NCBI GenBank assembly: GCA_022842325.1
Contig: JALHPU010000006.1
Location: 105,898-169,897 of the forward strand
Length of the DNA: 64,000 bases
Direction: 5' to 3'
Source of the DNA: Sulfuritalea sp.
GTDB lineage: Bacteria > Pseudomonadota > Gammaproteobacteria > Burkholderiales > Rhodocyclaceae
The number at the start of each line of letters is the position of its first letter. The stretch's first letter is position 1. Shown one piece after another: positions 34,506-43,755 of this stretch. The notes below the pieces were generated by a model. It made no database searches and was not told the origin of the DNA. It was given only the letters and a program-made list of their open reading frames with translations. The position numbers were made by a program, and so were the translations under genes.

Positions 34506-36481
34506 GCCTTGAAGCAGCGCACCACCTGGGTGGCGGCGAAGCGGGTTTCGCCCGGATAACTCTGCCGGCACGCGTCGTCGGCCAACGGACAGCGCGGATG
34601 GAAATGACAGCCTGAAGGCGGATTGGCCGGCGATGGCATGTCGCCGGCCAGCTTCGGCGCATCGCCGCGCACGCCATCGACGCGCGGCACGGCGGCGAGC
34701 AAGGCCTGCGTGTAGGGATGACGCGGCGAACGCAGGACTTCGTCGGCACTCCCGGATTCCACCACGCGCCCGAGATACATCACCGCCACGTCGTGCGCCA
34801 GGTAATCCACCACGGCGATGTTGTGCGTGATGAACAGATAGGCCAGCTTCAGGTCGCGCTGCAGGTCGGACAGCAGGTTGAGGATTTGCGCCTGTACCGA
34901 CACGTCGAGCGCCGAGGTCGGCTCGTCGCAGATCAGCAGTTGCGGATTGACCGCCAGGGCGCGGGCGATGGCGATGCGCTGGCGCTGCCCGCCAGAGAAT
35001 TCGTGCGGATAGCGACTCACCATCTCGGCACGCAGGCCGACCTGCTCCAGTAGCGGGCCGACCTGCGCCGCCGTGTCGCGGTCGCTGGCATTGCCGCCCA
35101 TGCGACCGGTACCCAGCGCCTGCATGCCCTCGGCGATGATGTCGCCGATGCGCAGGCGCGGGTTGAGCGAGGCGAACGGGTCCTGGAATACCATTTGCAT
35201 TTTCGCGCGCAGCGGCCGCAGCTCGCTGGTCGAGCGCGTGGTGAGTTCGGTGCCTTGCAACTGGACGCGGCCGGCGGTCGGCCGGATCAGCTGCAGCATG
35301 GCCTTGCCCGCCGTAGTCTTGCCGCAGCCGGATTCGCCGACCAGGGCCAGGGTACGCCCCGGCATCAGCTGCAAGGACAGACCATCGACAGCGCGCACGG
35401 CACCCACGGCACGCTGCAGGATGCCGCGACGGATCGGAAAATGCACCTGCAGGTCCCGAACCTCGAGCAGCGGCTGCAGTTCGACGACAGCCGCCGTGTC
35501 GCCGGCGCCGACTCCTGCGGCCACTGCCGGTGCGGCGCCGGGCAGGAAGCAGCGCACGCGCTGGCCGTCGCCGGCATCGCGCCAGGGCGGCGGCGCCGTG
35601 TGGCATTCGGCCATGACCTCGCTGCAGCGGTCGACGAAGCGGCAGCCGGCGTGCCGCACTTCGGCCGCCGGCACGCTGCCGGGAATCGTCGCCAGGCGGC
35701 CGCCGCGCCGATCGGCATCGGGCAGCGCGGCGAACAGGCGCACCGAGTAGGGATGTGCCGGCTGCGCGAAGAAAGCCGCGCGCGGCGCCTCCTCCACCAG
35801 TTGTCCGGCGTACATGACGCCGATGCGGTCGGCCATGCGCGCCACCACACCGAGGTCATGGGTGATCAGCAGCAGCGCCATGTCCTGCTTGTGGCGCAGT
35901 TCGTCGAGCAGGTCCAGCACCTGCGCCTGGATCGTCACGTCGAGCGCCGTGGTCGGCTCGTCGGCGATCAGCAGACGCGGCGATCCGGCCAGCGCGATGG
36001 CGATCATCACGCGCTGCCTGAGGCCGCCGGAAAGCTGGAAGGGGAATTCGTCGAGCCGGCGCAAGGGATCGGGAATGCCGACCTGGTCGAGCAGTTCGGC
36101 GGCGCGCGCGCGCGCGGCGGCACCGCGCAGCCCGGCGTGCAGTTCCAGCGCCTCGACGATCTGGCGGCCGACGGTCAGCACCGGGTTGAGGCTGGTCGCC
36201 GGCTCCTGGAAGATCATGCCGATGCCGCCGCCGCGAATCTCGCGCATGCCCGACTCGGGCAGCGCCAGCAGTTCGGTGTCCTCGAAGCTGATGCTGCCGC
36301 TGACGACCTGCGCCGCGGCCGGCAGCAGACGCATCAGCCCGAGCGCGGTCATCGACTTGCCGCAGCCGGATTCGCCCAGCAGCGTGAAGCATTGGCCGGC
36401 GGCAATGTCGAAGCTGACGCCATCGACGGGGCGCGCTTCGCGAATTTGTATGGCGAGATCCTTCACCGACAGAATGCTCAT
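34502..36481 (-). CDS. Fused dual ATP-binding protein of a peptide-type ABC transporter
   Basis: A 659-residue protein made of two ABC domains in tandem (YejF-like, DppD-DppF fusion). Domain 1 has Walker A GESGCGKS (about 34-41), signature LSGGLRQR and Walker B LLIADEPTTALD. Domain 2 has Walker A GESGCGKT, signature FSGGQRQR and Walker B LLICDEPTSALD. Each is followed by the oligopeptide-ABC C-terminal Cys motif (CRFVDRCSEVMAEC and CHFHPRCPLADDAC). It energises import of peptides or related solutes at the inner membrane. The ATG overlaps the permease stop (ATGA). No solute-binding protein gene is in the window. Confidence 0.9.
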   Translation of the reverse strand: MSILSVKDLAIQIREARPVDGVSFDIAAGQCFTLLGESGCGKSMTALGLMRLLPAAAQVVSGSISFEDTELLALPESGMREIRGGGIGMIFQEPATSLNPVLTVGRQIVEALELHAGLRGAAARARAAELLDQVGIPDPLRRLDEFPFQLSGGLRQRVMIAIALAGSPRLLIADEPTTALDVTIQAQVLDLLDELRHKQDMALLLITHDLGVVARMADRIGVMYAGQLVEEAPRAAFFAQPAHPYSVRLFAALPDADRRGGRLATIPGSVPAAEVRHAGCRFVDRCSEVMAECHTAPPPWRDAGDGQRVRCFLPGAAPAVAAGVGAGDTAAVVELQPLLEVRDLQVHFPIRRGILQRAVGAVRAVDGLSLQLMPGRTLALVGESGCGKTTAGKAMLQLIRPTAGRVQLQGTELTTRSTSELRPLRAKMQMVFQDPFASLNPRLRIGDIIAEGMQALGTGRMGGNASDRDTAAQVGPLLEQVGLRAEMVSRYPHEFSGGQRQRIAIARALAVNPQLLICDEPTSALDVSVQAQILNLLSDLQRDLKLAYLFITHNIAVVDYLAHDVAVMYLGRVVESGSADEVLRSPRHPYTQALLAAVPRVDGVRGDAPKLAGDMPSPANPPSGCHFHPRCPLADDACRQSYPGETRFAATQVVRCFKA

Positions 36482-37956
36482 GCCGACGACCTCGGGTCGA
36501 AGGCTTCGCGCACCGCGTCGGCGAACAGGTTGGCGGCCAGCACCAGCGTAAACATGAAGCTGAAGGCCGCCGCCAGCGACCACCAGACCATGGGCTCGCG
36601 CGCCAGCTCCATGCGCGCGGTGTTGATCATGGTGCCAAACGATATCGTGCTCGGATCGACGCCGACGCCGACATATGACAGCACGGCTTCCGCCAGCACC
36701 AGGCCGGAGAAATCCATGACCAGCGCGATCAGCACGATATGCATCAGGTTGGGCAGGATGTGGCGGCGCATGATGGCGAAGCGGCCGACGCCGAAGGCCT
36801 GCGCCGCCTGGACGAATTCCAGTTCGCGCAGCTTCAGCGTCTCGCCGCGCAAGAGGCGCGCGACGCCGGTCCAGCTGGTCATGCCGAGGATCAGGCACAG
36901 CGCCAGCAGGCGCGCATCGGCGCGCTCGGCCGAGGTGGCGAACCATTCCGGATGGGTATCGATGATGACCTGCATCATCAGCACCGCGGCCGCGATCAGC
37001 AGCACACCGGGGATCGAACTCAGCGTGGTGTAGAGGTACTGGATCACATCATCGACCCAGCCGCCGACGTAGCCGGCCAGTATTCCGAGCAACACGGCCA
37101 GCGGCAGCATCACCAGCGTGGTCAGGGTGCCGATCAGGAGGCCGGTGCGTATGCTTTTCAGTGAGAGATACAAGACGTCCTGGCCGACCTTGTCGGTGCC
37201 GAAGACGTGGTAGCCGCCACCCAGCGAGATCGCGACGCCGAGCAGCAGCAGGATGGCCAGCAGGGTGATGAACACGGCGCCGATCGCCGTACCGCCAGCG
37301 CCGACTTTCAATAGCTCCTGCAGCGGATTTCGCGGGGCCGCGGTGGGGCCAACCGTAGGGCCGACTGTAGGGCCGACTTCAGTCGGCCATCCACCCTGGC
37401 CGGCTGAAGCCGGCCCTACAGGCCGCAGGTAGCGCAACCCCAGCACCAGCAACAGCCAGACCGCCAGTCCGCCAGCGCAACCGCGCGAAACGCGCACGGC
37501 GATGTCGAACTCGTGATTGGCGAGGTCCTGCCCCAGGTGCGCACCGCCATGCTTGAGCCGCGGAAACTCGCGCTGGGTCGAATCCGCCAGTGCTTCCTTG
37601 GAGTAAAGGTGCGTCGCCAGCGGCGCCGAATAGGTCTTCTCGCTGCGCTGGCGCAGGTCGGAGAGCAAGGCATCGAGCGCGGAGTGCACCTCGACCGCAT
37701 AGCGTACGGTGGTCTCCCCCTGTACGCCGGGTGCCGATTCGAGCCGCGGCCGGTAGTGCAGCGAATCGAGCAGGCCGATCACGACGAAGGCCGCCAGCAC
37801 CGTCGCCGCCGCCATCGCCATGCCGTCCTTCAGCACGCGCCCCCAGGCCGCGCGCAGGGCATCCTGGCGCCGCGCCCATAACACCAGCGCGATGATGGCC
37901 GCGATCAGCACGAACAGCAGCGCGTCGGACCAGAGCAATACCGGCTGAATGCTCAC
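36478..37956 (-). CDS. ABC transporter permease (DppC/YejE-type) carrying an in-frame repeat
   Basis: A 492-residue inner-membrane permease, far longer than the ~300 residues usual for DppC. Residues 1-178 add two or three transmembrane segments and a soluble loop. The conserved permease domain runs from about 215 to 490. It has the entry motif GTDKVGQDVLYLSLKSIRTG and the EAA loop FVQAAQAFGVGRFAIMRRHILPN. Between them, residues 179-205 (GPASAGQGGWPTEVGPTVGP and on) are encoded by the palindromic repeat at 37355-37420, which is a multiple of three. It is the second gene of the transporter operon, overlapping both neighbours by 4 bases. Confidence 0.87.
   Translation of the reverse strand: MSIQPVLLWSDALLFVLIAAIIALVLWARRQDALRAAWGRVLKDGMAMAAATVLAAFVVIGLLDSLHYRPRLESAPGVQGETTVRYAVEVHSALDALLSDLRQRSEKTYSAPLATHLYSKEALADSTQREFPRLKHGGAHLGQDLANHEFDIAVRVSRGCAGGLAVWLLLVLGLRYLRPVGPASAGQGGWPTEVGPTVGPTVGPTAAPRNPLQELLKVGAGGTAIGAVFITLLAILLLLGVAISLGGGYHVFGTDKVGQDVLYLSLKSIRTGLLIGTLTTLVMLPLAVLLGILAGYVGGWVDDVIQYLYTTLSSIPGVLLIAAAVLMMQVIIDTHPEWFATSAERADARLLALCLILGMTSWTGVARLLRGETLKLRELEFVQAAQAFGVGRFAIMRRHILPNLMHIVLIALVMDFSGLVLAEAVLSYVGVGVDPSTISFGTMINTARMELAREPMVWWSLAAAFSFMFTLVLAANLFADAVREAFDPRSSA
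37355..37420. repeat. Palindromic repeat inserted in frame inside the permease gene
   Basis: 66 bases with the same plan as the array at 10764. Two 12-base units GTAGGGCCGACT (37355, 37367) run into the hairpin GGCCGACTTCAGTCGGCC (37371-37388). The spacer ATCCACCCT follows, then the hairpin GGCCGGCTGAAGCCGGCC (37398-37415) and CTACA. A degenerate third 12-base unit lies just left. On the coding (minus) strand each 12-base unit reads Val-Gly-Pro-Thr, so copy-number changes keep the frame. Confidence 0.88.
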
Positions 37957-38930
37957 TGCAATCTCACCCGCGGATCGGCGATGGTGTAGGAGATGTCGGT
38001 CAACAGCAGGCCGACGATGTAGAGCACCGAACCGATGAAGACCATCGAGCGCACCACGGCGAAGTCCTGGGCGTTGATGGCGTCGATGGTGTAGCTGCCC
38101 AGGCCCGGAATGCCGAAGAAGGATTCGGTCAGCAGGCTGCCCATGAACAGGGTCGGGATCACTACCACGACGCCGGTCAGGATCGGGATCATGGCGTTTC
38201 GCAGCACGTGGCGGAACAGCACCACGCGCTCGGGCAGGCCCTTGGCGCGCGCCGTACGCACGTAGTCGCGGGTGATTTCCTCGAGGAAGATGGTGCGATA
38301 CCAGCGCGTCGAGCTGCCGATGCCGCCGAAGACGCCGATGATCACCGGCAGGATGAGGAATTTCGCTGCATCGAAGCCGCCGCTATAACCCGAGATCGGC
38401 GCCAGGTGCCAGACCTTGGACACCAGCCACTGCCCGCCGATGATGTAGAACAGGCCGGAGATCGACATCATCGCCACGCATAGCACCACGCCGGTGAAAT
38501 CCAGCGCCGTGGCGCGGAAGAACACCAGCAGCAATGCGAACGATATTGCGACAAACAGGCCGAGGACGAAGGTCGGCACCGCAATCGCGAGGCTCGGTCC
38601 CATACGCGTGCTGATCTCGCGCGCAATGTCGCGGCCGTCGTCGGCGCGGCCGAAATCGGCGGCGAACATGCGCACCGACTTGCTGAAGAAGATCGTGTCA
38701 GTGAACGTCGCCGTGCCGGCCGCCGCCGAGTTCCAGACCAGCGGCTTGTCGTAGCCGCGCTCGGCCTTCCACTTCTGGATCGCCTCGGGCGTCACGCGCT
38801 TGACGCCGAGCTGCATGCGCGCCATGTCGTCCGGCGTATTGACCACGAAGAACAGGGCGAAGGTGAGCAGGTTCACGCCGATCAGGATCGGGATCGCGTA
38901 GAGCAGGCGGCGAACGATGTAGGCGAGCAT
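37953..38930 (-). CDS. ABC transporter permease (DppB/YejB-type)
   Basis: A 325-residue inner-membrane permease with the DppB-type N-terminus (MLAYIVRRLLYAIPILIGVNLLTF). It has six transmembrane helices and the EAA loop ITRDYVRTARAKGLPERVVLFRHVLRNAMIP. It pairs with the larger permease to form the pore of an oligopeptide/microcin-C-type importer. Start and stop overlap the neighbouring genes (1 base with the DUF457 gene, 4 with the second permease), so the cluster is one transcript. Confidence 0.92.
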   Translation of the reverse strand: MLAYIVRRLLYAIPILIGVNLLTFALFFVVNTPDDMARMQLGVKRVTPEAIQKWKAERGYDKPLVWNSAAAGTATFTDTIFFSKSVRMFAADFGRADDGRDIAREISTRMGPSLAIAVPTFVLGLFVAISFALLLVFFRATALDFTGVVLCVAMMSISGLFYIIGGQWLVSKVWHLAPISGYSGGFDAAKFLILPVIIGVFGGIGSSTRWYRTIFLEEITRDYVRTARAKGLPERVVLFRHVLRNAMIPILTGVVVVIPTLFMGSLLTESFFGIPGLGSYTIDAINAQDFAVVRSMVFIGSVLYIVGLLLTDISYTIADPRVRLQ

Positions 38931-39979
38931 CAGGGTTTGAGCGCAGGCGGCAGGGAAGCGAGGTCACGCCCCAGCAGCATATCCAAAAAATCACGACGCA
39001 TCGCCGGCGAAAAGTCGTGGCGGCTGACGAATTCCGTCGCCGCGCCGGGGCCGCGCCACTCGATGCCCCAGATCGGCGCGATCGCGGTGGGCTGCATGGC
39101 ATAGCGCGCGTCGCCGACGAAGCCGGGGCGCAGGCGGTCCTGGACCAGGAAACCGTCGGAAAACACCCGGAAGCGCTCGATGTCGCGCAGGCGCTTCGCG
39201 TCACCCGCCGCCAGCCGCTGCGCCGTGGCGGCATCGAGCAGCGCTGCCGAAGCGCCGGAATAATGCCGCAGCCGCGGGCCGAGGTGGAAGGCATCGACCT
39301 GCACCCGCCCGTCATGGACATAGAGCGAACGCCACAACACCAGGTTGGCCATCGAGGGCTTGATCGACAGCTGCGTCGCCTGATGTCCGCGCGCCTGGGC
39401 AAGCGCGAGCGCCGCCGCCTCGCCGCGCTGCTGCTGGAAGAAGCTCAGGCCAAAGTAGCACACGCCCAGCAGCAGGCCCCAGCGCAGCGCCTGCGAATCG
39501 CCCCGACGCAGGAACAGGAACAGCGGCAGAGCCAGCAGCAGTGTGAACAGCGGATCGACCACCGCGATCAAGTTCCAGGCCTCCCTGCGTTCGGAAAATG
39601 GCAGCCAGAGGTGGGTGCCGTAACTGGTGCAGGCGTCGAGCAGCGGATGCGGCAGGTAGCCGGCCAGGCAGCACAGGTAAAGCACGCCGAAACCCATGCG
39701 CCGCCGCAGCAGGGGCCACAGCAGCATGGCCGCGAGCAGGGCGCCCAGGGGCACGAAGGCCAGCGCGTGGGTGAAGTGGCGGTGGTAATCGAGCACCAGC
39801 AAGGCGTCGCCGCCGCTCTGGATCAGCGCATCGGCATCGGGCAGCAGCCCGGCCAGCGCGCCGACACCCGCCGCCAGGCGGCGCCGTACCACCAGCGCCG
39901 ACTGTTGGCCGCGGTGGGCGACAGAGGCGACGCCGGCCGCCATCGCCGCGCCCATCACGGCATGAGTCAGGATATCCAT
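38930..39979 (-). CDS. Membrane-bound metal-dependent hydrolase (DUF457/YdjM-like)
   Basis: A 349-residue inner-membrane protein. The family signatures are the N-terminal MDILTHAVMGAA with its His, GLLPDADAL, and YHRHFTHALAFVPLGALLAA with clustered His residues. PHPLLDACTSYGTHLWLPF follows. These His/Asp residues probably bind a metal at the membrane face. About seven hydrophobic segments are followed by a soluble C-terminal region of ~150 residues. It overlaps the first ABC permease gene by one base. The physiological substrate is unknown for the family. Confidence 0.85.
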   Translation of the reverse strand: MDILTHAVMGAAMAAGVASVAHRGQQSALVVRRRLAAGVGALAGLLPDADALIQSGGDALLVLDYHRHFTHALAFVPLGALLAAMLLWPLLRRRMGFGVLYLCCLAGYLPHPLLDACTSYGTHLWLPFSERREAWNLIAVVDPLFTLLLALPLFLFLRRGDSQALRWGLLLGVCYFGLSFFQQQRGEAAALALAQARGHQATQLSIKPSMANLVLWRSLYVHDGRVQVDAFHLGPRLRHYSGASAALLDAATAQRLAAGDAKRLRDIERFRVFSDGFLVQDRLRPGFVGDARYAMQPTAIAPIWGIEWRGPGAATEFVSRHDFSPAMRRDFLDMLLGRDLASLPPALKP

Positions 39980-39998
39980 GCGCGAATGATAGAGCCTC

Positions 39999-40688
39999 TC
40001 ACTGCAGTTGGTCTGGCGGTTTCGATCCCCGGCCGCGCATCAGTCCCCCGGCCTTCTGTCTCGCGATGAAGCCCTCGTTGCGCGGCCAGGTGCCGGTAGT
40101 CAGCCGCGTCCTCAACGCACCCAGGGCGGCCCCGGCTAGGAGGAATACGAGTAGCGGCAGCAGAATCGGCAGCAGGCTGGCCAGGATCAGCCATTGCGCC
40201 GCCTTCAGCAGCCGCGCCAGCCGCGGCGGGCCGCCGAGGGCTTTTTGCAGCGTCGCGACGATCATCCAGCAGAGGAACGCATCGGTGATCAGCGCGCCGA
40301 GGCCAAACGGAATACGGCAGGCCAGGCCGGAGAAATCGCTTTCGCCCCAAAGCCAGGGCAGCGACAGGCTGCCGGAGCAAACGCGCTCGCCGGCGCCGAA
40401 AGCCACCCAGTTGCCCAGCGCCGCGAGTCCCGCCAGCGCCAGGACGGCGAACAGGCTGCCCAGCAGCGCAGCCCGCGGTCCCGCAATGATGGACAGGCCC
40501 GCCGCGACGAATGTGCCGCCGGCGACGAAGCCCAGCCAGGGCGGACCCTGGATATCTTCGCGACCCAATGGCCCGATGTCGAATGCCGCCAGCATGGGAA
40601 CAATTCCGCTGGCGACGAACAGCAGGCCGATCAGCAGGGCCGCGCCGGGAGTGAGTGCTGGTGTCTGCTTCATGAAGCGGGCGATCAT
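39999..40688 (-). CDS. Hypothetical polytopic membrane protein
   Basis: A 229-residue protein with about six hydrophobic helices (for example AALLIGLLFVASGIVPMLAAF, WLGFVAGGTFVAAGLSIIAG, WLILASLLPILLPLLVFLLAGAALG). It ends in a basic tail (RQKAGGLMRGRGSKPPDQ). No family recognised. Start ATGs at 40703, 40688 and 40673 are all possible; 40688 is a compromise. It lies between the DUF457 gene and a small cytochrome c gene on the same strand. Confidence 0.55.
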   Translation of the reverse strand: MIARFMKQTPALTPGAALLIGLLFVASGIVPMLAAFDIGPLGREDIQGPPWLGFVAGGTFVAAGLSIIAGPRAALLGSLFAVLALAGLAALGNWVAFGAGERVCSGSLSLPWLWGESDFSGLACRIPFGLGALITDAFLCWMIVATLQKALGGPPRLARLLKAAQWLILASLLPILLPLLVFLLAGAALGALRTRLTTGTWPRNEGFIARQKAGGLMRGRGSKPPDQLQ

Positions 40689-40727
40689 GCAGCCGCCCGC
40701 CACAGCGGCGCCGGCAGCCGGTGTTTT

Positions 40728-41021
40728 CTACTTGAACTTGTAATAGGCCTGGTTCAGCCAGGCCGCGACGTGGGCCTCTTCTTCGGGGAACCAGCCGGCA
40801 CTGGTCTGCGCACTGCAGGCCGCCACGCGCTGGCCGAGGGCCGCCGCATTGTTGATCAGGCGCGGCTTGCGCGTGTACATCGCCGAGCCGTCGCCGCCGA
40901 GCAGCTTGACGTGGCAGGCCACGCACTGCTTGTCGTGCAGCGGCTTGCCCAGTTTCGGATCGCCGGCGGCCTGTGCCGGCAGCGACAACAGCATACAGAT
41001 CAGGGGAATCGCGATACGCAT
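40728..41021 (-). CDS. Small c-type cytochrome
   Basis: A 97-residue exported monohaem cytochrome c. The signal peptide is residues 1-18 (IPLICMLLSLPAQA, cut before AGDP). The haem motif is C33-V-A-C36-H37. A candidate distal Met ligand lies in SAMYTRKPRL, which would give an unusually short Cys-Met spacing, so the distal ligand is uncertain. It would shuttle electrons in the periplasm. It is between two unrelated small genes, so its partner is not evident. Confidence 0.83.
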   Translation of the reverse strand: MRIAIPLICMLLSLPAQAAGDPKLGKPLHDKQCVACHVKLLGGDGSAMYTRKPRLINNAAALGQRVAACSAQTSAGWFPEEEAHVAAWLNQAYYKFK

Positions 41022-41049
41022 GGTTTTCTCCCACTGTGAGTCGTCAGCT

Positions 41050-41301
41050 TTACTGCAGATAGGTGATTTCCATCTGCGAATCGAGCCCGGTCACCATGTC
41101 GAGAATGTCGTCGGTGAACTGCTCGTCTTCGTCGCTCCAGGTGGCATCCGGCGCCGTCGAGGCAGTCACCAGCGGCGTGATGTCGAAATCGACAAAGCGG
41201 TCGCCGACCTTGAGCACGAAGATGCCGGAAGAATGCTCGACCAGTTCCCAGTCATCGGGAATTTCGAGCTCTGCATTCAGGACCAGCGACAGCTTTTTCA
41301 T
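41050..41301 (-). CDS. Small acidic hypothetical protein
   Basis: An 83-residue acidic protein (MKKLSLVLNAELEIPDDWELVEHSSG at the N-terminus, shown in part). It has a beta-strand-like core LKVGDRFVDFDITPLV and an acidic segment SDEDEQFTDDILDMV. There is no signal or membrane segment. GGAGAA precedes the ATG at 41301; an ATG at 41319 is also in frame. No family is recognised. It lies 28 bases upstream of the cytochrome c gene on the same strand. Confidence 0.6.
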   Translation of the reverse strand: MKKLSLVLNAELEIPDDWELVEHSSGIFVLKVGDRFVDFDITPLVTASTAPDATWSDEDEQFTDDILDMVTGLDSQMEITYLQ

Positions 41302-41364
41302 ACGGTTCTCCGCCTTCAAGTATCAAGGCATGCATCCTAATCCATCCGGCCCCGGCAGGGTAGG

Positions 41365-42321
41365 ATGATGGCTTCGCCAAACCTCGTTACTGCCATGATC
41401 GTGCCGCCGCCCCTGCTCCTGGACAACGATGCCGTGCGCCGCCATCTCTCGCTCGAGGCCCTGCTGCCGGCGATCGAACAGGCGCTGATCGCGCTTTCCG
41501 CCGGGCGCGTGGTGCAGCCCCTGCGTACCGTGATGGAACTGCCCGGACCCGACAGCCTGCTCTTCGTCAAACCGGCCCTCGTCGGCGGCGCGCTGGCCAC
41601 CAAACTCATCACCCAGGTCCCGGGCAATGCCGCACGCGGCCTGCCGACCATGATCGCCACGCTGGTCCTGCTCGATCCCGCCAGCGGGGTGCCGCTGGCC
41701 GTGATGGACGCCACCTGGCTGACCGAACTGCGCACCGCAGCCGTCTCGGCCGTCGCCACGCGCGCCTTGCGCGACCGCAGCCCGAAGCGCCTGGCCATCC
41801 TCGGTTCCGGCGCCCTGGCGCGCAGCCACGCGCTGGCGCTCACCGCCGTGGTGCCGATCAGTGACATCCGGGTCTGGAGCCCGACCCGCGCCAATGCCGA
41901 ACGCTGCGCGGCCGATATCAACGGCATGGCCTGCCCCGATGCCGAAAGCGCCGTGCGCCATGCCGACATCGTGGTCACCGTGACCAACGCCAGCACGCCC
42001 GTGTTGCTGGGCCGCTGGCTCAAGCCCGGCGCGCTGGTGCATGCGGTCGGCGCGCCGCGCCCCGGCTGGCGCGAACTCGACGACGAAGCCATGGGCAACT
42101 ACCTGATCGCCGACCACCGCCAGGCGGCCGAGACCGAATCGGGCGACGTGATTCTTTCCGGTGCGAAGGTGCGGTGCGAAATCGGCGAAGTGCTGGCCGG
42201 CAAGGTGCAGGTACCCGCGGGCGTCACGGTGATCTTCAAGGCGCTCGGCCAGGCCGTCGAGGACGCCGTCGCGGCGCAACTCGTGTATGCCGCGGCGACC
42301 GGAACCGCAGCCGTCGCCTGA
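41365..42321 (+). CDS. Ornithine cyclodeaminase / mu-crystallin family protein
   Basis: A 318-residue member of the OCD/mu-crystallin family, NAD(P)-dependent enzymes that cyclise, reduce or oxidise amino- and imino-acids. Visible are the substrate-side VQPLRTVMELP, the Lys of LVGGALATKLIT, the ATWLTELRTAAVSAVATR helix and the Rossmann motif LAILGSGALARSHALAL. VGAPRPGWRELDDE follows. The exact reaction (ornithine, alanine or ketimine) cannot be told. It is plus-strand, facing away from the 83-residue gene and convergent with the next one. Confidence 0.88.
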   Translation: MMASPNLVTAMIVPPPLLLDNDAVRRHLSLEALLPAIEQALIALSAGRVVQPLRTVMELPGPDSLLFVKPALVGGALATKLITQVPGNAARGLPTMIATLVLLDPASGVPLAVMDATWLTELRTAAVSAVATRALRDRSPKRLAILGSGALARSHALALTAVVPISDIRVWSPTRANAERCAADINGMACPDAESAVRHADIVVTVTNASTPVLLGRWLKPGALVHAVGAPRPGWRELDDEAMGNYLIADHRQAAETESGDVILSGAKVRCEIGEVLAGKVQVPAGVTVIFKALGQAVEDAVAAQLVYAAATGTAAVA

Positions 42322-42334
42322 ATGAAAACACGCC

Positions 42335-43102
42335 CTAATGCGCGCGCCGCGCGCGCTGCCAGGCAATCACGGCCTGGCTGGCATGGGCCATCATCGGCTC
42401 GGAAACTTCGCGCGGCAGGTTCAGGCGCAGGGCCGTGAACAGCGCCGCGTTGGTTTCCCGTGCCAGTTCGGTGCTCGCCGCCGCATCGCTCAGGCAGCGC
42501 AACTGGATATGGGCCAGGGCGTCGGCCGCCAGCCGCCAGCCCAGCAGCGGCATGCGCTCGACCAGCGCCACCAGCATGCCGCCCAGCGCGGCGAGGATGG
42601 GCGCGGCCTCCTCCCTCTCTTCGCAGGCGATCATCGCGTGCCACAGCGCCAGGTGGATATTGCGCCGCAGTTCCATCTTGAAATCGATGGCGTCGTTCTC
42701 GGCCTTGTCGATGGCCGCGAAGGCCTGCTGGAAGCGGGCATCGTCCGCCGCATCGAGCCCGTTGCGCAGGCCGCCGAGCAGGACGCTGACGCCGGGCAAC
42801 GCGGTCAGCGCGAAGGCCTGGGCATAGGCCAGCGCCCACTGGTCGATGCCGCTCACCAGCAAGGCCAGTCGCAAAGCGCGCCCGGCGTCGTCCGGCGCGG
42901 CGCGCACCCAGTTCCCGGCGCGCTCCTGGATCTCGGCCACCGCCGCCTCCAGCGTCGCCGCGTCGCCTTCCAGCGTCAGGCGAAAAATCCGCGTGAAGGC
43001 ATCCTGCGCCATGCGCGCCGCCAGGCGCTGCACCTCGGGGGCGGCCAGTCCGGCCAGGGTATCTGCGGGAAGGCTGAAGGCGTCGCTGCTGCCATCGCTC
43101 AT
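42335..43102 (-). CDS. Hypothetical protein (255 residues)
   Basis: A 255-residue, Ala/Leu-rich, probably all-helical soluble protein. It runs from [19 protein letters not shown] to a basic end (AWQRARRAH). It has no signal peptide or clear motif; a run [26 protein letters not shown] is the most distinctive stretch (quoted in part by position 170-195). Start ATGs at 43111 and 43102 are both possible. It is divergent from the DUF188 gene by 30 bases, so promoters must overlap coding sequence. Family unknown. Confidence 0.6.
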   Translation of the reverse strand: MSDGSSDAFSLPADTLAGLAAPEVQRLAARMAQDAFTRIFRLTLEGDAATLEAAVAEIQERAGNWVRAAPDDAGRALRLALLVSGIDQWALAYAQAFALTALPGVSVLLGGLRNGLDAADDARFQQAFAAIDKAENDAIDFKMELRRNIHLALWHAMIACEEREEAAPILAALGGMLVALVERMPLLGWRLAADALAHIQLRCLSDAAASTELARETNAALFTALRLNLPREVSEPMMAHASQAVIAWQRARRAH

Positions 43103-43132
43103 AATGGGCATCCAAAACTCGAAACCCGCATT

Positions 43133-43588
43133 ATGCAGATATGGGTCGATGCCGACGCCTGCCCCGGCGTCATCAAGGAAATTCTCTACCGCGCCGCGAC
43201 GCGGCATTCGCTCGCGGTGACCCTGGTCGCCAACCAGTGGCTGCGCGTGCCGCCCTCGCCCTGGATACGTGCGGTGCAGGTAGGCAAAGGCTTCGACGTG
43301 GCCGACAGCCACATCGTCGATCAGGTGGCAGCCGGCGACCTGGTGATCACCGCCGACATTCCGCTGGCGGCACTGGTGATCGACAAGCGGGCGTTCGCCC
43401 TCAACCCGCGCGGCGAGCTCTACAGCGCAGAGAACATCCGGCAACTGCTGGACATGCGCAACTTCATGGACGGCCTGCGCAGCAGCGGCGTCGACACCGG
43501 CGGTCCGCCAGCCTTCAACCACGCCGACCGGCAGAACTTCGCCAACCAGCTCGACCGCTTCATCGCCCGTAACGGCAAACCGGCCTGA
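43133..43588 (+). CDS. YaiI/YqxD family protein (DUF188)
   Basis: A 151-residue DUF188 protein. The N-terminal [18 protein letters not shown], the [19 protein letters not shown] block (read in part) and the C-terminal [20 protein letters not shown] are diagnostic. The Asp-rich N-terminus and the overall fold suggest a PIN-like nuclease, but the biochemical role is not established. It is monocistronic here, divergent from the 255-residue hypothetical gene. Confidence 0.92.
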   Translation: MQIWVDADACPGVIKEILYRAATRHSLAVTLVANQWLRVPPSPWIRAVQVGKGFDVADSHIVDQVAAGDLVITADIPLAALVIDKRAFALNPRGELYSAENIRQLLDMRNFMDGLRSSGVDTGGPPAFNHADRQNFANQLDRFIARNGKPA

Positions 43589-43755
43589 CGCACGGGCAGC
43601 CGGCACGCCCCTGTCCGCTTGCGTTCCGGCAAAACACCAAAGGGCAGCTTGCCGCATTTACGGCCGGTCATCAGTATCTGTCGAGTATGCGTAAATGACC
43701 CCAATGCGTAATCCGCTGAACTCACACGCCCTGTCATTTGATTCGACGATGATTC

